Assembly: GCF_013266695.1 (NCBI RefSeq)
Contig: NZ_JABRXF010000002.1
Span: 1,042,202 to 1,106,201, forward strand
Length of the DNA stretch: 64,000 bases
Reading direction: 5' to 3'
Origin: Hongsoonwoonella zoysiae
Lineage (GTDB): Bacteria; Pseudomonadota; Alphaproteobacteria; Rhizobiales; Stappiaceae
The notes under the pieces were generated by a model. It saw nothing but the letters and a program-made list of their open reading frames with translations, had not been told where the DNA came from and did no database searches. Made by a program: the position numbers and the translations under genes. This document shows positions 52,408-63,877 of the stretch, one piece after another. The first letter of the stretch is position 1. Each line of letters begins with the position of its first letter.

Positions 52408-52989
52408 TCAGCCCGCCAACGCCTGCTCGATATCTGCGGTTACCTCGTCGATCGACTTCATACCGTCGATCTTCTTCAAAAGGCCACGCTCATTGTAATA
52501 AGGCGCAACGGCCGCGGTATCCCGGTTATAGGCCTCAAGGCGCTGCTTGAAGACTTCCGGATCATCATCCTTGCGGACGGGCTGTCCGGCAGCCTTGCTG
52601 TCTTCCGCCCTCTTTACAATCCGGTCCACCAATGAGGATTGATCGACAACCAGCTCCAGCACGACGTCGAGTTTCAGGCCTTTTTCATCCAGCAACCGGT
52701 CAAGCGCTTCCGCCTGAGCGAGGGTGCGGGGAAAACCGTCGAGGATGAACCCCTTGCGGGCATCAGGCTCCTCGATACGGTCCGCAACGATACCGACAAC
52801 AATATCGTCGGAGACGAGCCCGCCGGCATCCATGACCGACTTGGCCTTCAACCCGATCGGCGTCTGGGCGGCAACGGCCGCCCGGAGCATGTCCCCGGTC
52901 GACAGCTGCGGAATCCCATGTTTCTCGACCAGCCGGGTGGCCTGCGTTCCCTTGCCAGCACCCGGCGGTCCGAGAAAAATCAGCCTCAT
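52408..52989 (-). CDS. adk: Adenylate kinase
   Basis: 193 residues, the short lidless type common in alphaproteobacteria. Visible are the P-loop [49 protein letters not shown] and the compact LID without a zinc motif. It equilibrates ATP, ADP and AMP. Its start overlaps the secY stop by four bases, so the two are coupled. Confidence 0.96.
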   Translation of the reverse strand: MRLIFLGPPGAGKGTQATRLVEKHGIPQLSTGDMLRAAVAAQTPIGLKAKSVMDAGGLVSDDIVVGIVADRIEEPDARKGFILDGFPRTLAQAEALDRLLDEKGLKLDVVLELVVDQSSLVDRIVKRAEDSKAAGQPVRKDDDPEVFKQRLEAYNRDTAAVAPYYNERGLLKKIDGMKSIDEVTADIEQALAG

Positions 52990-54320
52990 CTCCGTTTCCC
53001 CCTGAGCTTCGCTTTCTTCACCAGACCCTCGTACTGGTGCGCAAGCAGATGACCCTGAACCTGGGAAACAGTGTCCATCGTAACGCTCACAACGATCAGC
53101 AGCGAGGTACCCCCGAAATAAAACGGAACGCCTGTCGCCGATATGAGAAATTCGGGTAATAGACAAACGAGCACTATGTAGGCGGCACCGAGCACCGTTA
53201 TCCGCGTCAGGACGAAGTCGATGTAGTGGGCGGTGCGCTCTCCCGGGCGGATGCCGGGAATGAAGCCGCCATGGCGCTTCAGATTATCCGCCGTATCGGA
53301 GGGATTGAAGACGATCGCTGTGTAGAAGAAGCAGAAGAAGACGATCAAGCCCGCGTAGAACAGCATATAAAGCGGCTGTCCGTGGCCAAGCAACGCTGTA
53401 ATCGTGGTCAGGATGCCGCCAGCCGAATCGGGCGTGGAAAAGCCGGAGACCGTAGCCGGAACGAGCAGCAGCGACGAAGCGAAGATCGGCGGAATCACGC
53501 CGGCGGTGTTGAGCTTCAGCGGCAGGAACGAGGTGTTGCCCTCAAACATGCGGTTGCCCATCTGCCGCTTCGGATATTGGATGAGCAGCCTTCTCTGCGC
53601 CCTTTCCATGAAGACGATCAGGCCGATAACCAGCACCGCAAGAATGATCACCAACAGAATGATCGGCGTTGCCAGCGCACCCTGACGGCCGAGTTCCAGC
53701 GTGGATGCGATCGCCGTAGGCAGGCCGGCCACGATACCGGAGAAGATGATGAGCGAGATGCCATTGCCAATGCCGCGCGACGTGATCTGTTCGCCAAGCC
53801 ACATAAGGAACATGGTTCCGCCAACGAGCGTGATCACAGTCGACAGGCGGAAGAACCAGCCCGGATCTTCAACGACATTTGCCGCGCCTTCGAGCGTAAG
53901 GGCTATACCATACGCCTGGAACGTTGCCAGGATCACCGTTCCGTAACGGGTGTATTGATTGATTACCTTGCGGCCCTGCTCGCCCTCCTTGCGGAGTTGC
54001 TCCAGCGAAGGCACGACCGAGGTCATCAACTGGATGATGATCGAGGCGGAAATATAGGGCATGATGCCGAGCGCGAAGATCGCCATACGCCCGACCGCGC
54101 CGCCGGAAAACATATTGAAGAGACCGACGATGCCCTGCTGCGCCTGGCCGAAAGCCTGGGCGAGAGCGTCCGGATTGATCCCCGGAAGCGGCACGTAAGT
54201 ACCGAACCGATACACAAGAAGCGCACCCAGTGTGAACCAGATACGCTTCTTCAACTCCTCGGCTTTCGCAAAAGCGGAGAAATTCAGATTAGCCGCAAGC
54301 TGTTCGGCCGCAGATGCCAT
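52986..54320 (-). CDS. secY: Protein translocase subunit SecY
   Basis: 444 residues with ten membrane segments. Marks are [28 protein letters not shown], the plug-region [31 protein letters not shown] and the C-terminal cytosolic loop with PGIRPGERT. It is the core of the SecYEG channel in the inner membrane. It lies between rplO and adk as in the spc operon. Confidence 0.97.
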   Translation of the reverse strand: MASAAEQLAANLNFSAFAKAEELKKRIWFTLGALLVYRFGTYVPLPGINPDALAQAFGQAQQGIVGLFNMFSGGAVGRMAIFALGIMPYISASIIIQLMTSVVPSLEQLRKEGEQGRKVINQYTRYGTVILATFQAYGIALTLEGAANVVEDPGWFFRLSTVITLVGGTMFLMWLGEQITSRGIGNGISLIIFSGIVAGLPTAIASTLELGRQGALATPIILLVIILAVLVIGLIVFMERAQRRLLIQYPKRQMGNRMFEGNTSFLPLKLNTAGVIPPIFASSLLLVPATVSGFSTPDSAGGILTTITALLGHGQPLYMLFYAGLIVFFCFFYTAIVFNPSDTADNLKRHGGFIPGIRPGERTAHYIDFVLTRITVLGAAYIVLVCLLPEFLISATGVPFYFGGTSLLIVVSVTMDTVSQVQGHLLAHQYEGLVKKAKLRGKRR

Positions 54321-54364
54321 ACCCTGCTCCGGTTACATCCAACCAACAAAAAGAATATGGGGGC

Positions 54365-54838
54365 TCAGGCTTCCGCCTGAACCCCGATGATGGTCACTTT
54401 GCCGCCAGCCTTCTCAACCGCCTGAACGGCCGTTTTGGAAGCACCGGCAATCTCGAAATTGACCGCAGCCTTCAGTTCGCCGTCGCCAAGAAGGCGCACG
54501 CCGTCCTTGATCCGCTTGAGCACGCCAGCAACCTTCAGCGCTTCGGCAGTCACCGGAGCGGAGGCATCCAGCTTGCCGGCATCAAGCGCCTGCTGAACAC
54601 GACCCAGCGAAACGACATTATACGACTTCGCAAAAATATTCGTGAAGCCACGCTTCGGCAGGCGGCGATGGATCGGCATCTGGCCGCCCTCGAAGCCCTT
54701 GATCGCGACGCCGGAGCGGGACTTCTGGCCCTTCACGCCGCGGCCGCCCGTCTTGCCCTTGCCGGAGCCGATGCCGCGTCCAACGCGGGTCCGCTCCTTC
54801 GTGGCGCCCGGATTGTCCCGGAGTTCGTTGAGTTTCAT
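54365..54838 (-). CDS. rplO: 50S ribosomal protein L15
   Basis: 157 residues: [20 protein letters not shown], the glycine-rich [20 protein letters not shown], and [19 protein letters not shown] are diagnostic of uL15. It precedes secY by 44 bp. Confidence 0.97.
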   Translation of the reverse strand: MKLNELRDNPGATKERTRVGRGIGSGKGKTGGRGVKGQKSRSGVAIKGFEGGQMPIHRRLPKRGFTNIFAKSYNVVSLGRVQQALDAGKLDASAPVTAEALKVAGVLKRIKDGVRLLGDGELKAAVNFEIAGASKTAVQAVEKAGGKVTIIGVQAEA

Positions 54839-54857
54839 TGTCGTTCTCCCGGATCCC

Positions 54858-55052
54858 TTACGCGTCTTCGACGATGCGCACGAGATGCTGGACCTTACGG
54901 ATCATGCCGCGCACTTCCGGCGTGTCCTTCAGCGTCGAGCGGCGGTGCATCTTGTTCAGACCAAGGCCGACCAGGGTGGCGCGCTGATCCTGCGGACGCC
55001 GGATCGGGCTGCCAATCTGTTCGACCGTGATGGTGTTCTCGGTCTTCGCCAT
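54858..55052 (-). CDS. rpmD: 50S ribosomal protein L30
   Basis: 64 residues, full length for bacterial uL30: [40 protein letters not shown] and [17 protein letters not shown]. The ATG at 55052 is chosen by the family start rather than a start five codons upstream. Confidence 0.96.
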   Translation of the reverse strand: MAKTENTITVEQIGSPIRRPQDQRATLVGLGLNKMHRRSTLKDTPEVRGMIRKVQHLVRIVEDA

Positions 55053-55094
55053 CGAACAAATCCTCATTCAAGCTGGTGTGCTACGACACCAAGG

Positions 55095-55658
55095 TCAACC
55101 CTCGGCAGACACCGAAGGGCCATCGTCGGTATCACGACGGCGTGCCTGGAGCGCCGAAACCTTGAGACCGCGCCGTGCGGCCACCGAACGAGGGCTGTCT
55201 TCGCGCTTCAACGCATCGAACGTCGCCCGGACCATGTTGTAAGGGTTGGACGTACCAAGCGACTTCGCGACGACGTCCTGCACGCCAAGCGTTTCGAAAA
55301 CCGCGCGCATCGGGCCACCGGCGATAATTCCGGTACCGGCAGGCGCGGCGCGCAGGATCACCTTGCCAGCGCCGTGACGGCCCTCGACATCGTGATGCAG
55401 CGTCCGGCCCTCGCGCAACGGAACGCGGATCATCGTGCGCTTCGCAGCTTCCGTCGCCTTGCGGATCGCCTCGGGCACCTCACGGGCCTTGCCGTGGCCG
55501 AAGCCGACGCGACCCTTCTGGTCGCCCACGACGACGAGCGCGGCAAATCCGAAACGGCGGCCACCCTTGACCACTTTGGCGACGCGGTTGATGTGGACGA
55601 GCTTGTCGACAAATTCGCTGTCGCGCTCGTCGCGGTCCCGCATGTCCTGTCTTGCCAT
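55095..55658 (-). CDS. rpsE: 30S ribosomal protein S5
   Basis: 187 residues. Marks are [18 protein letters not shown], the double-stranded RNA-binding part, and [21 protein letters not shown] with [19 protein letters not shown]. The C-terminus has a short extension ([13 protein letters not shown]). Helps decoding fidelity. Confidence 0.96.
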   Translation of the reverse strand: MARQDMRDRDERDSEFVDKLVHINRVAKVVKGGRRFGFAALVVVGDQKGRVGFGHGKAREVPEAIRKATEAAKRTMIRVPLREGRTLHHDVEGRHGAGKVILRAAPAGTGIIAGGPMRAVFETLGVQDVVAKSLGTSNPYNMVRATFDALKREDSPRSVAARRGLKVSALQARRRDTDDGPSVSAEG

Positions 55659-55697
55659 AATCTTCGTCTTCCGTTCCTAGAGCGTCTGTCTACGCGG

Positions 55698-56060
55698 TCA
55701 GAATTCCAGCCCGCCTTCGCGCGCCGCATCGGCGAGCGCCTTGACGCGACCGTGATACAGATAGCCACCACGGTCGAACACGACCTGCGTGACACCGGCA
55801 GCCTTCGCCCGCTCGGCGATAAGCTTGCCGACAGCCTCCGCCGCGGCGACATCCGCACCGGTCTTTATCTGACCGCGGACGTCCTTCTCGATCGTCGATG
55901 CGGCGGCAACGGTATGCCCCTTCGCGTCGTCGATGATCTGCGCATAAATCTGCTTGGACGAGCGGAACACGGATAGACGCGGACGCCCGTTCGCCACTTT
56001 CTTGATCGAGCGGCGCACGCGATCGCGCCGACGCTCGAAGCTTGAGTTGCCCTTCGACAT
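55698..56060 (-). CDS. rplR: 50S ribosomal protein L18
   Basis: 120 residues: [40 protein letters not shown] and [20 protein letters not shown]. It binds 5S rRNA. Full length, in standard order between rplF and rpsE. Confidence 0.96.
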   Translation of the reverse strand: MSKGNSSFERRRDRVRRSIKKVANGRPRLSVFRSSKQIYAQIIDDAKGHTVAAASTIEKDVRGQIKTGADVAAAEAVGKLIAERAKAAGVTQVVFDRGGYLYHGRVKALADAAREGGLEF

Positions 56061-56071
56061 GATCCCGCCCG

Positions 56072-56605
56072 TTACTTCTTCTTGCCTTCCTTGCGGACGA
56101 TGAACTCATCCGCATAGCGAACGCCCTTGCCCTTGTAGGGCTCCGGCGGACGGTATTCGCGGATGTTCGCCGCGACCTGACCAACACGCTGCTTATCAAT
56201 GCCGGAAATCACGATTTCCGTCGGCTTCGGGCACTGGATCTGGATCCCATCCGGGATCGGGAACACCACGTCATGCGAGAAACCGAGCGCAAGCTGCAGG
56301 TTGCTGCCCTGCACCTGAGCGCGGTAACCGACGCCGGTGATCTCAAGCTTTCTCTCAAAGCCCTGGCTTACACCATTGATGATGTTCGAGATCATCGTAC
56401 GGCTCATGCCCCACATCGACCGCGAACGCTTGGAGTCGTCACGCGGATCGATCCTGATCCCGTCATCCGTCATCTCGACCAGGACGTTCTCGTTCACGAC
56501 GAAGGAAAGTTCCCCCTTGGGGCCCTTCACCTGAACCGTCCGGTCGTTGATCGTTGCCGTTACCCCGCTAGGCACGGGGACTGGCCTTTTGCCAATTCGA
56601 GACAT
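56072..56605 (-). CDS. rplF: 50S ribosomal protein L6
   Basis: 177 residues: [20 protein letters not shown], the two-domain core with [20 protein letters not shown], and the C-terminal [20 protein letters not shown] with the KEGKKK end. Normal length. Confidence 0.97.
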   Translation of the reverse strand: MSRIGKRPVPVPSGVTATINDRTVQVKGPKGELSFVVNENVLVEMTDDGIRIDPRDDSKRSRSMWGMSRTMISNIINGVSQGFERKLEITGVGYRAQVQGSNLQLALGFSHDVVFPIPDGIQIQCPKPTEIVISGIDKQRVGQVAANIREYRPPEPYKGKGVRYADEFIVRKEGKKK

Positions 56606-56651
56606 CTGATCAACCTATTCGGTTAATTTCGTTACCGGAAAGGCCGCCGCA

Positions 56652-57050
56652 TCAGAAGACGCGGCAGAGCACCTCTCCACCCACATTCTGGTCGCGCGCT
56701 TCGTGATCCGCCAGAACCCCGCGCGGGGTCGACAGGATGGAAACGCCAAGACCATTGTTCACGTGCGGAATATTCTTGACCGACGAGTAAACCCGACGGC
56801 CGGGCTTCGACACGCGCTCGATCGTCCTGATCACCGGCTCGCCGTCGAAATACTTCAGTTCGATCTCGATCTCCGACTTGCCACCGTCAAACTCGACCGT
56901 GGAATAGCCGCGGATGAAACCTTCCTTCTGCAGCACTTCGAGAACGCGAGCACGCAGCTTCGAGGCCGGCGTGGACACTTTCGGCTTGCGCCGCATCTGC
57001 GCATTGCGGATGCGGGTCAGCATATCCCCCAACGGATCGGACATCGCCAT
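56652..57050 (-). CDS. rpsH: 30S ribosomal protein S8
   Basis: 132 residues: [18 protein letters not shown], the middle [20 protein letters not shown] and [20 protein letters not shown], then [13 protein letters not shown] stands eight bases before the first of two close ATGs. S8 is the usual translational repressor of spc operons in enterics; whether it is here is not known. Confidence 0.97.
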   Translation of the reverse strand: MAMSDPLGDMLTRIRNAQMRRKPKVSTPASKLRARVLEVLQKEGFIRGYSTVEFDGGKSEIEIELKYFDGEPVIRTIERVSKPGRRVYSSVKNIPHVNNGLGVSILSTPRGVLADHEARDQNVGGEVLCRVF

Positions 57051-57062
57051 GGGAGTTTCTCC

Positions 57063-57368
57063 TTACCAGCTCGACTTGACCAGGCCCGGGATCTTGCCCA
57101 GGGAGCCCAGTTCGCGAAGGGCCACACGCGACATCTTTAGCTTGCGGTAGAAACCGCGCGGACGTCCCGTGACTTCACACCGGTTGCGTACCCGGTTCGG
57201 AGCGGAATTGCGCGGAAGCTTGGCAAGCTTCAGCCGCGCATTGAAACGCTCCTCCAGCGAAAGGCTTTCGTCCTTGGCCAGAGCCTTCAGCGCAGCACGC
57301 TTCTCGGCATACTTCTTGACCAGACGCTCCCGCCGCTTGTTCTTCTCGACCGCGCTCTTCTTCGCCAT
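57063..57368 (-). CDS. rpsN: 30S ribosomal protein S14
   Basis: 101 residues, the long zinc-free form: no CxxC pairs. Marks are [20 protein letters not shown] and [20 protein letters not shown] with the ending [17 protein letters not shown]. Confidence 0.97.
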   Translation of the reverse strand: MAKKSAVEKNKRRERLVKKYAEKRAALKALAKDESLSLEERFNARLKLAKLPRNSAPNRVRNRCEVTGRPRGFYRKLKMSRVALRELGSLGKIPGLVKSSW

Positions 57369-57400
57369 CGTCTTTCCTCGTTCCTTTCCCGTATCCGCAG

Positions 57401-57958
57401 TTATTTGCGGAACGGGAAGTTGAACGCGCGCAGCAGCTCGCGCGCCTCGTCATCGGTCTTTGCCGTCGTGCAAACGACCACGTCCATGCCCCAGATCTGA
57501 TCGACCTTGTCGTAGTTGATCTCCGGGAACACGATATGCTCCTTGATGCCCATCGCGTAGTTTCCACGACCGTCGAAGCTCTTCGGGCTCAGACCGCGAA
57601 AATCGCGAACGCGAGGAAGCGCGATCGTCACGAGACGGTCAAGAAACTCGTACATGCGGGCACGGCGAAGCGTGACCTTCGCGCCAAGCGGCATCCCTTC
57701 GCGAACCTTGAAGGTCGCGATGGATTTGCTCGCGCGGGTAATCACCGGCTTCTGACCGGCGATCAGCGCCAGGTCGTCTGCGGCGATCTTCGCCTTCTTG
57801 GAGTCGGCCACAGCCTCCCCGACGCCCATGTTCAACACGATCTTCTCGATCGTGGGAACTTCCATCGGGTTCTTGTAACCGAATTTTTCCTGCAGTTGGG
57901 GACGCACGACCTCATCGTAATGCGTCCTCATCCGAGGCATGTATGCCGTGTCAGCCAT
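57401..57958 (-). CDS. rplE: 50S ribosomal protein L5
   Basis: 185 residues: [47 protein letters not shown] and [20 protein letters not shown]. It contacts 5S rRNA and P-site tRNA. Its start overlaps the rplX stop by eight bases. Confidence 0.97.
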   Translation of the reverse strand: MADTAYMPRMRTHYDEVVRPQLQEKFGYKNPMEVPTIEKIVLNMGVGEAVADSKKAKIAADDLALIAGQKPVITRASKSIATFKVREGMPLGAKVTLRRARMYEFLDRLVTIALPRVRDFRGLSPKSFDGRGNYAMGIKEHIVFPEINYDKVDQIWGMDVVVCTTAKTDDEARELLRAFNFPFRK

Positions 57959-58268
57959 CGATCAGATCCCCCGAACGCTTGGCCACGCGAACCTTCGTGC
58001 CGTCTTCCTTGACCTGGAAGCCGACGCGGGACGGCTTGCCGTCCTTCGGATCGGCGATGGCAAGGTTGGAAACGTGGATCGCAGCTTCCTTGGAAATGAT
58101 GCCGCCCTCGGCCTGCGCGGTCTGGCGCTGGTGACGTCGCACCACGTTCACGCCACGCACAACAGCCCGGTTTTCTTCAGGGAGCATCCTGATAACTTCA
58201 CCGGTCTTGCCCTTGTCGCGACCGGTCAGCACGACGACGTTGTCGCCTTTCTTGATCTTCGCGGGCAT
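57951..58268 (-). CDS. rplX: 50S ribosomal protein L24
   Basis: 105 residues from ATG at 58268: [20 protein letters not shown], the KOW motif, then [20 protein letters not shown] and [17 protein letters not shown]. It begins within the rplN stop and ends within rplE, so it is coupled on both sides. A longer open frame upstream is only the antisense-free shadow of rplN. Confidence 0.96.
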   Translation of the reverse strand: MPAKIKKGDNVVVLTGRDKGKTGEVIRMLPEENRAVVRGVNVVRRHQRQTAQAEGGIISKEAAIHVSNLAIADPKDGKPSRVGFQVKEDGTKVRVAKRSGDLIDG

Positions 58269-58636
58269 CAGAGCACCTCCGGAGCGAGCGAAATGATCTT
58301 CATGTGCTGTTTCGCTCGCAGTTCGCGCGGAACCGGGCCGAAAATACGGGTACCAACCGGTTCCTTGTTGTTGTTCACCAGAACGGCCGCATTGCGGTCG
58401 AACCGGATGACCGATCCATCGGCGCGGCGAATGTCCTTCGCCGTGCGCACGACGACCGCCTTCATCACGTCGCCCTTTTTCACGCGGCCGCGCGGGTTCG
58501 CCTCCTTCACGCTGACGACGATGATGTCGCCAACGCTGGCATACTTCCGCTTGGAGCCGCCGAGCACCTTGATGCACATGACACGACGGGCGCCGGAATT
58601 ATCGGCGACGTCGAGGTTTGTTTGCATCTGAATCAT
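58268..58636 (-). CDS. rplN: 50S ribosomal protein L14
   Basis: 122 residues: [40 protein letters not shown] and [19 protein letters not shown], with the C-terminal [20 protein letters not shown]. Invariant length. Confidence 0.98.
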   Translation of the reverse strand: MIQMQTNLDVADNSGARRVMCIKVLGGSKRKYASVGDIIVVSVKEANPRGRVKKGDVMKAVVVRTAKDIRRADGSVIRFDRNAAVLVNNNKEPVGTRIFGPVPRELRAKQHMKIISLAPEVL

Positions 58637-58692
58637 GACTGGCTGCCTTGTAATTATCCCGGCGCACCCGCTAAGGGCACCGCAAGCTCACC

Positions 58693-58935
58693 TTATTTCG
58701 CGGCCGATTCCTCGACCACGACCCAACTCTTCGACTTCGAGATCGGCGCGGATTCCTGTATCAGAACCCTGTCCCCGACCTTGCAGTTGTTGTTCTCGTC
58801 GTGCGCCCGATACTTTTTCGAGCGGCGGACGGTCTTCTTCAACAGCGGGTGCGTGAAGCGGCGCTCGACAAGCACCGTGACCGTCTTTGCATTAGCATCG
58901 CTCACAACGACACCCTGAAGAACGCGTTTCGGCAT
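58693..58935 (-). CDS. rpsQ: 30S ribosomal protein S17
   Basis: 80 residues from ATG at 58935: [40 protein letters not shown] and [20 protein letters not shown]. The longer open frame upstream overlaps rpmC and is not used. Confidence 0.96.
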   Translation of the reverse strand: MPKRVLQGVVVSDANAKTVTVLVERRFTHPLLKKTVRRSKKYRAHDENNNCKVGDRVLIQESAPISKSKSWVVVEESAAK

Positions 58936-58945
58936 TCTCGTCTCC

Positions 58946-59140
58946 TTACGCGCCCACGCGCTTGTCGCGCATGATCGTCTGAATACGCGCGATATCACGG
59001 CGAACCTGCCGCACCCGCGCCGTGTTTTCGAGCTGACCGGTCGCCTTCTGGAAGCGCAGGTTGAACTGCTCCTTCTTCAGGGCTTCAAGCTCAGTGGAGA
59101 GCTCGTCTATGGTCTTCGCCCGAACGTCCGTCGCCTTCAT
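58946..59140 (-). CDS. rpmC: 50S ribosomal protein L29
   Basis: 64 residues: [20 protein letters not shown] and [20 protein letters not shown], then [17 protein letters not shown]. It is next to the exit tunnel, where trigger factor and SRP dock in bacteria. Confidence 0.96.
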   Translation of the reverse strand: MKATDVRAKTIDELSTELEALKKEQFNLRFQKATGQLENTARVRQVRRDIARIQTIMRDKRVGA

Positions 59141-59163
59141 GGCCTTAACTCCTGGAACGCTCG

Positions 59164-59577
59164 TTATTCAGCAATACGCTGAACGAAACGGCACTTGATC
59201 GGCAGCTTGGCAGCGGCAAGCCGCATAGCCTCGCGCGCGGTTTCTTCCGGCACGCCGTCGATCTCGAACATGATCCGGCCGGGCTTTACACGGCATGCCC
59301 AATATTCCGGCGAGCCCTTGCCCTTACCCATACGGACTTCGGTCGGCTTCTTGGAAACCGGCACATCCGGAAAGATGCGGATCCACACACGGCCCGCACG
59401 CTTCATGTGACGGGTCAATGCACGACGGGCCGCCTCGATCTGCCGCGCGGTGATGCGCTCCGGCTCAACGGCCTTCAGGCCGTATGCGCCGAAGTTCAGA
59501 TCGGTTCCGCCCTTGGCCAAGCCATGGATGCGGCCCTTGTGCTGCTTGCGGAACTTCGTTCGCTTCGGTTGCAGCAT
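59164..59577 (-). CDS. rplP: 50S ribosomal protein L16
   Basis: 137 residues: [40 protein letters not shown] and [20 protein letters not shown]. Full length. It lies between rpsC and rpmC. Confidence 0.97.
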   Translation of the reverse strand: MLQPKRTKFRKQHKGRIHGLAKGGTDLNFGAYGLKAVEPERITARQIEAARRALTRHMKRAGRVWIRIFPDVPVSKKPTEVRMGKGKGSPEYWACRVKPGRIMFEIDGVPEETAREAMRLAAAKLPIKCRFVQRIAE

Positions 59578-59623
59578 CTTTTCTCTCTCGCTTCTCTAGG
59601 AACTCGGCGCGGGACCGGCAGCC

Positions 59624-60337
59624 TCAAGCCGCACGATCAGACCGGTCGCGCCGGCCGCCCTGGTTCTGGTCACCTTCGCTCGAACGGCGCTCGGAGGCCA
59701 TCGGATCGTGCTCAAGAATTTCGCCCTTGAAGATCCAGACCTTCACGCCGCAGGCTCCATAAGCCGTGTGAGCCGTCGCAGCACCGTAGTCGATATCCGC
59801 ACGCAACGTATGCAGCGGAACCCGCCCTTCGCGATACCACTCGATACGCGCGATTTCAGCACCGCCGAGACGGCCGCTGCAGGAAATACGAATGCCCTGG
59901 GCACCGAGACGCATTGCGGACTGAACCGCACGCTTCATGGCTCGGCGGAACGCAACGCGACGCTCAAGCTGCTGAGCAATCGAGCTCGCGACGAGCTGAG
60001 CATCAACCTCCGGCTTGCGCACTTCAACGATATTGATGTGCACATCGGAATTGGTCATCGCCGTAAGCTTCTTGCGAAGCTTCTCGATGTCGGCGCCCTT
60101 CTTGCCGATGATGACGCCCGGACGGCCCGAATGAATGGTAACGCGGCACTTGCGGTGCGGACGCTCAACAACAACCTTCGAAACCGCAGCCTGCTTCAAC
60201 TCGTTCTGGATATATTCGCGAATGCGGAAATCCTCATGCAGAAGATCTCCATATTCACCCTTGTCCGCATACCAGCGGGAATCCCAGGTCCTGTTGATGC
60301 CGAGGCGCAGGCCGATCGGATTTACTTTCTGACCCAT
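59624..60337 (-). CDS. rpsC: 30S ribosomal protein S3
   Basis: 237 residues: [20 protein letters not shown], the KH domain [20 protein letters not shown] and the C-terminal [20 protein letters not shown] with [16 protein letters not shown] short charged tail with many Ser/Arg follows. Its start overlaps the rplV stop by one base. Confidence 0.97.
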   Translation of the reverse strand: MGQKVNPIGLRLGINRTWDSRWYADKGEYGDLLHEDFRIREYIQNELKQAAVSKVVVERPHRKCRVTIHSGRPGVIIGKKGADIEKLRKKLTAMTNSDVHINIVEVRKPEVDAQLVASSIAQQLERRVAFRRAMKRAVQSAMRLGAQGIRISCSGRLGGAEIARIEWYREGRVPLHTLRADIDYGAATAHTAYGACGVKVWIFKGEILEHDPMASERRSSEGDQNQGGRRDRSDRAA

Positions 60338-60717
60338 CAGGCAGTCTCCTCGATTTCGCGGACCACGATCGTGAGGTTCGAAAACGGTTTCTCAATCCGA
60401 CCGACACGACCGCGCGCACGCGCCTGGAACCGCTTGATCACGAATGCCTTGCCTACGTGCGCTTCGGCGACAACCAGACTGTCGACATCGAGATCGTGAT
60501 TGTTTTCCGCATTAGCGATCGCCGACATCAGCGCTTTCCTGACATCTCCCGCAATGCGCTTGCGGGAGAACGACAGATCCGCGAGAGCCGATTCGACCTT
60601 CTTGCCACGGATGGAAGCCGCGACGAGGTTCAGCTTGCGCGGTGAAACGCGCAGCATCCGGGCTACCGCCCGCGCCTCGTTGTCGGCGAGCACCCGCTCA
60701 CGCTTCGGCTTGCCCAT
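60337..60717 (-). CDS. rplV: 50S ribosomal protein L22
   Basis: 126 residues: [40 protein letters not shown] and [20 protein letters not shown]. The beta hairpin lining the exit tunnel is intact, so macrolide-type changes are not obvious. Confidence 0.97.
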   Translation of the reverse strand: MGKPKRERVLADNEARAVARMLRVSPRKLNLVAASIRGKKVESALADLSFSRKRIAGDVRKALMSAIANAENNHDLDVDSLVVAEAHVGKAFVIKRFQARARGRVGRIEKPFSNLTIVVREIEETA

Positions 60718-60719
60718 CG

Positions 60720-60998
60720 TTACTTCCTCTTCGCCTTCTTGTCAGCGCCGTGGCCGTAGTAGGTCCGCGTCGGCGAAAACTCGCCGAATTTGTGACCGAC
60801 CATGTCTTCAGACACCAGGACCGGGACATGCTTCTGGCCGTTGTAGACGCCAAAGGTAAGCCCAACGAACTGCGGAAGGATCGTGGAACGCCGGCTCCAG
60901 ATCTTGATGACCTCGTTGCGACCGGATTCGCGAACCTTATCCGCTTTTTTCAAAAGGTAACCGTCGACGAACGGGCCCTTCCATACAGAACGTGACAT
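60720..60998 (-). CDS. rpsS: 30S ribosomal protein S19
   Basis: 92 residues: [40 protein letters not shown] and [20 protein letters not shown], ending [19 protein letters not shown]. Invariant uS19. Confidence 0.98.
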   Translation of the reverse strand: MSRSVWKGPFVDGYLLKKADKVRESGRNEVIKIWSRRSTILPQFVGLTFGVYNGQKHVPVLVSEDMVGHKFGEFSPTRTYYGHGADKKAKRK

Positions 60999-61009
60999 CG
61001 TCCGTCCCC

Positions 61010-61843
61010 TTACTTCTTGCGCGCATGACGGCTACGGACGATGTATTTGTCCGTGGCCTTGTTGCTGCGGGTACGCTTGCCCTTGGTCGGCTTGCCCCAG
61101 GGCGTAACCGGATGCCGGCCGCCGGAGGTCCGACCTTCACCACCGCCGTGCGGGTGATCGACCGGGTTCATGGCCACGCCACGAACATGCGGGCGACGTC
61201 CAAGCCAGCGCGAACGACCAGCCTTGCCAAGATTGATGTTCGCGTGGTCCGAATTGGACACAGCGCCAACGGTTGCGAAACATGCACCGGGCACCCGGCG
61301 CTGCTCACCCGACATCAGGCGAAGCACCGTATAGCCTTGGTCTCGGCCGACAATCTGCACGTAAGCACCCGCAGACCGCGCGATCTGACCACCCTTGCCG
61401 GGCTTCATCTCGACATTGTGGACCAGCGTGCCCACCGGGATCGACGAGAGCGGCATCGCGTTGCCGGGTTTCACGTCGACATGCTTACCTGCAACAACCT
61501 TGTCGCCAGCGGCAAGACGCTGCGGCGCAAGAATGTAGGCAAGTTCGCCGTCCTCATAACGGATCAACGCGATGAACGCTGTCCGGTTCGGATCATATTC
61601 CAGCCGTTCCACTGTGGCGGGAATATCGTGCTTGCGGCGCTTGAAGTCCACAAGACGATACCGGCGTTTGTGACCGCCGCCGATGTTCGGCGCCGTCTGG
61701 CGGCCGGCGTTGTTACGCCCACCCGACTTCGACAGGCCTTCCGTCAGCGTCTTGACCGGTTTGCCCTTCCACAGTCCGGAACGGTCGACCTGGACGAGCT
61801 GGCGACGGCCCGGCGACGTCGGATTAAAGGTCTTGAGTGCCAT
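61010..61843 (-). CDS. rplB: 50S ribosomal protein L2
   Basis: 277 residues: [60 protein letters not shown] and the peptidyl transferase-near [20 protein letters not shown] with His in HPHGGG. Full length. Confidence 0.98.
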   Translation of the reverse strand: MALKTFNPTSPGRRQLVQVDRSGLWKGKPVKTLTEGLSKSGGRNNAGRQTAPNIGGGHKRRYRLVDFKRRKHDIPATVERLEYDPNRTAFIALIRYEDGELAYILAPQRLAAGDKVVAGKHVDVKPGNAMPLSSIPVGTLVHNVEMKPGKGGQIARSAGAYVQIVGRDQGYTVLRLMSGEQRRVPGACFATVGAVSNSDHANINLGKAGRSRWLGRRPHVRGVAMNPVDHPHGGGEGRTSGGRHPVTPWGKPTKGKRTRSNKATDKYIVRSRHARKK

Positions 61844-61858
61844 CTATCCTTCTCCGCC

Positions 61859-62152
61859 TCAAAGGCCCGTCGTTACGTCGATCGAATCGCCGTCCTTCAG
61901 AGTCACGACCGCCTTCTTGACGTCGGACTGCTGGCCGATACGGCCACGGAAGCGCTTGACCTTGCCCTTGCGGACCAAAGTGTTGACCGCGGTCACCTTG
62001 ACGCCGAAAAGCGCCTCGACCGCTGCCTTGATCTGGGGTTTCGTCGCATCGCCGGAAACATTGAAAACGACCTTGTTCTGCTCGGAAGCAAGCGTCGATT
62101 TCTCCGTGATCACCGGAGACACGATCGTGTCGAAATGCCTGATGTCCGTCAT
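61859..62152 (-). CDS. rplW: 50S ribosomal protein L23
   Basis: 97 residues: [40 protein letters not shown] and [20 protein letters not shown]. It forms the docking site for trigger factor. Its start overlaps the rplD stop by four bases. Confidence 0.97.
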   Translation of the reverse strand: MTDIRHFDTIVSPVITEKSTLASEQNKVVFNVSGDATKPQIKAAVEALFGVKVTAVNTLVRKGKVKRFRGRIGQQSDVKKAVVTLKDGDSIDVTTGL

Positions 62153-62769
62153 TTGAACCGCTCCTCCAAAGCCGTAACCGCAGCCTTGGTGAGAACCAGC
62201 GTATCGCGGCGGACGATGTCATAGACGTTGATGCCCGCAATCGGAAGCACATCGATGGACGGGATGTTCCTCGCGGCAAGGCCGAAGTTGGCATCAATCT
62301 CGGCGCCATCGATCACGAGAGCGTTCGACAGGCCGAGCTTGGCAAGCTGCTCGCGAACCGCCTTCGTCTTGGCTTCACCGGCCTTGGCGTCATCAAGCAC
62401 GATCAGCTTCGCCGACTTCGCCTTGGAAGACAGCGCATGCCGCAGCCCGAGTGCGCGCACCTTTTTGGGAAGGTCATGCGCGTGATCACGAACCACCGGG
62501 CCAAATGCACGACCGCCACCACGGAACTGCGGAACCTTGCGGTTGCCGTGACGCGCTCCGCCCGTACCCTTCTGACGCACGAACTTCTTGGTCGTACCCG
62601 TAACTTCAGAGCGACCGAGCGTCTTGTGCGTACCCGCCTGACGTTTCGCAAGCTGCCAGCGCACGACACGGTGAATAAGGTCGGTGCGCGGCTCAAGGCC
62701 GAAAATCTCGTCAGACACGGTGATCGAACCGGCCGACGTGCCGCCGAGGGATTTTACCTCGAGTTCCAT
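62149..62769 (-). CDS. rplD: 50S ribosomal protein L4
   Basis: 206 residues from ATG 62769, which overlaps the rplC stop; GTG one codon earlier is also open. Marks are [21 protein letters not shown] segments ([32 protein letters not shown]) and [20 protein letters not shown]. In enterics L4 regulates this operon; not shown here. Confidence 0.96.
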   Translation of the reverse strand: MELEVKSLGGTSAGSITVSDEIFGLEPRTDLIHRVVRWQLAKRQAGTHKTLGRSEVTGTTKKFVRQKGTGGARHGNRKVPQFRGGGRAFGPVVRDHAHDLPKKVRALGLRHALSSKAKSAKLIVLDDAKAGEAKTKAVREQLAKLGLSNALVIDGAEIDANFGLAARNIPSIDVLPIAGINVYDIVRRDTLVLTKAAVTALEERFK

Positions 62770-63485
62770 CACTCACTCTCCTTCCCGGCCTCAGCCGCGG
62801 GCTCGCCGTTCGGCATGCGAAACGCACCCGGCAGGGGCGCACCTTCCGGCAGCGCCTTCTTCACGGCGTCGCGGATAAGGATCCAGCCGCCCTTCGCGCC
62901 CGGAACCGCGCCCTCAACCATGATCAGCCCACGCTCGGCATCCGTGCGCGCAACCTTCAGGTTCTGGGTCGTAACCCGCTCCTGGCCCATGTGGCCGGCC
63001 ATTTTCTTGCCCTTGAAGACCTTGCCCGGATCCTGGTTCTGACCGGTCGAGCCATGGCTGCGGTGCGAGATAGACACACCGTGCGTTGCCCGAAGACCTC
63101 CAAAATTGTGCCGCTTCATGGCACCGGCAAAGCCCTTACCGATAGAGGTGCCGGTCACGTCCACGAACTGGCCCTCGACGAAATGATCCGCCGTGATTTC
63201 GGCGCCCACATCGATCAGGTTGTCGTTCGTCACGCGGAACTCGGCGAGCTTGCGCTTCGGCTCGACTTTCGCGGTCGCGAAATGGCCACGCATCGCCTTG
63301 GACGTGCGCTTCACCTTGGCCGCTCCGACGCCGACCTGCAGCGCGGTGTAGCCATTCTTATCTTCCGTCCGGTGGGCGACAACCTGACATCTTTCGAGCC
63401 TCAGCACCGTCACCGGAACCTGCTCTCCCGCATCGTTATAGATGCGTGTCATACCCACCTTCTGTGCGATCACTCCAGAACGCAT
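62769..63485 (-). CDS. rplC: 50S ribosomal protein L3
   Basis: 238 residues: [40 protein letters not shown] and [20 protein letters not shown], then [18 protein letters not shown]. The methylated Gln loop is in place. The C-terminal 25 residues ([20 protein letters not shown]) are a usual alphaproteobacterial extension. Confidence 0.97.
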   Translation of the reverse strand: MRSGVIAQKVGMTRIYNDAGEQVPVTVLRLERCQVVAHRTEDKNGYTALQVGVGAAKVKRTSKAMRGHFATAKVEPKRKLAEFRVTNDNLIDVGAEITADHFVEGQFVDVTGTSIGKGFAGAMKRHNFGGLRATHGVSISHRSHGSTGQNQDPGKVFKGKKMAGHMGQERVTTQNLKVARTDAERGLIMVEGAVPGAKGGWILIRDAVKKALPEGAPLPGAFRMPNGEPAAEAGKESE

Positions 63486-63508
63486 CGGCGTTACCCCTTG
63501 TGAGCGCC

Positions 63509-63817
63509 TTACAGCTTGATCTCGACGTCAACACCTGCAGCAAGGTCGAGCTTCATCAAAGCGTCGACGGTCTGCGGCGTCGGATCAACGATGTCGAGAA
63601 GGCGCTTGTGCGTGCGCATCTCGAACTGATCACGGCTCTTCTTGTCGATGTGCGGACCGCGAAGCACCGTGTACTTCTCGATCCGCGTCGGCAGCGGCAC
63701 GGGGCCGCGCACTTGTGCCCCGGTCCGCTTCGCCGTGCTAACGATCTCGCGCGTGGAAGCGTCGAGAACACGGTGGTCGAATGCCTTGAGGCGGATCCGA
63801 ATATTCTGACCGTTCAT
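63509..63817 (-). CDS. rpsJ: 30S ribosomal protein S10
   Basis: 102 residues: [40 protein letters not shown] and [20 protein letters not shown]. It is also NusE in antitermination. First full gene of the S10 operon; tuf precedes it. Confidence 0.98.
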   Translation of the reverse strand: MNGQNIRIRLKAFDHRVLDASTREIVSTAKRTGAQVRGPVPLPTRIEKYTVLRGPHIDKKSRDQFEMRTHKRLLDIVDPTPQTVDALMKLDLAAGVDVEIKL

Positions 63818-63877
63818 GTCTCAGTCTCCAAAGGACCAGGGCGCCCGAGGGGGCCCCAAGCGCCCATCGTCCGTGGA

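Noticed and set aside
53226..54380. 384-residue frame antisense to secY
   Set aside because: secY is certain from its motifs and operon position; the antisense frame is composition driven.
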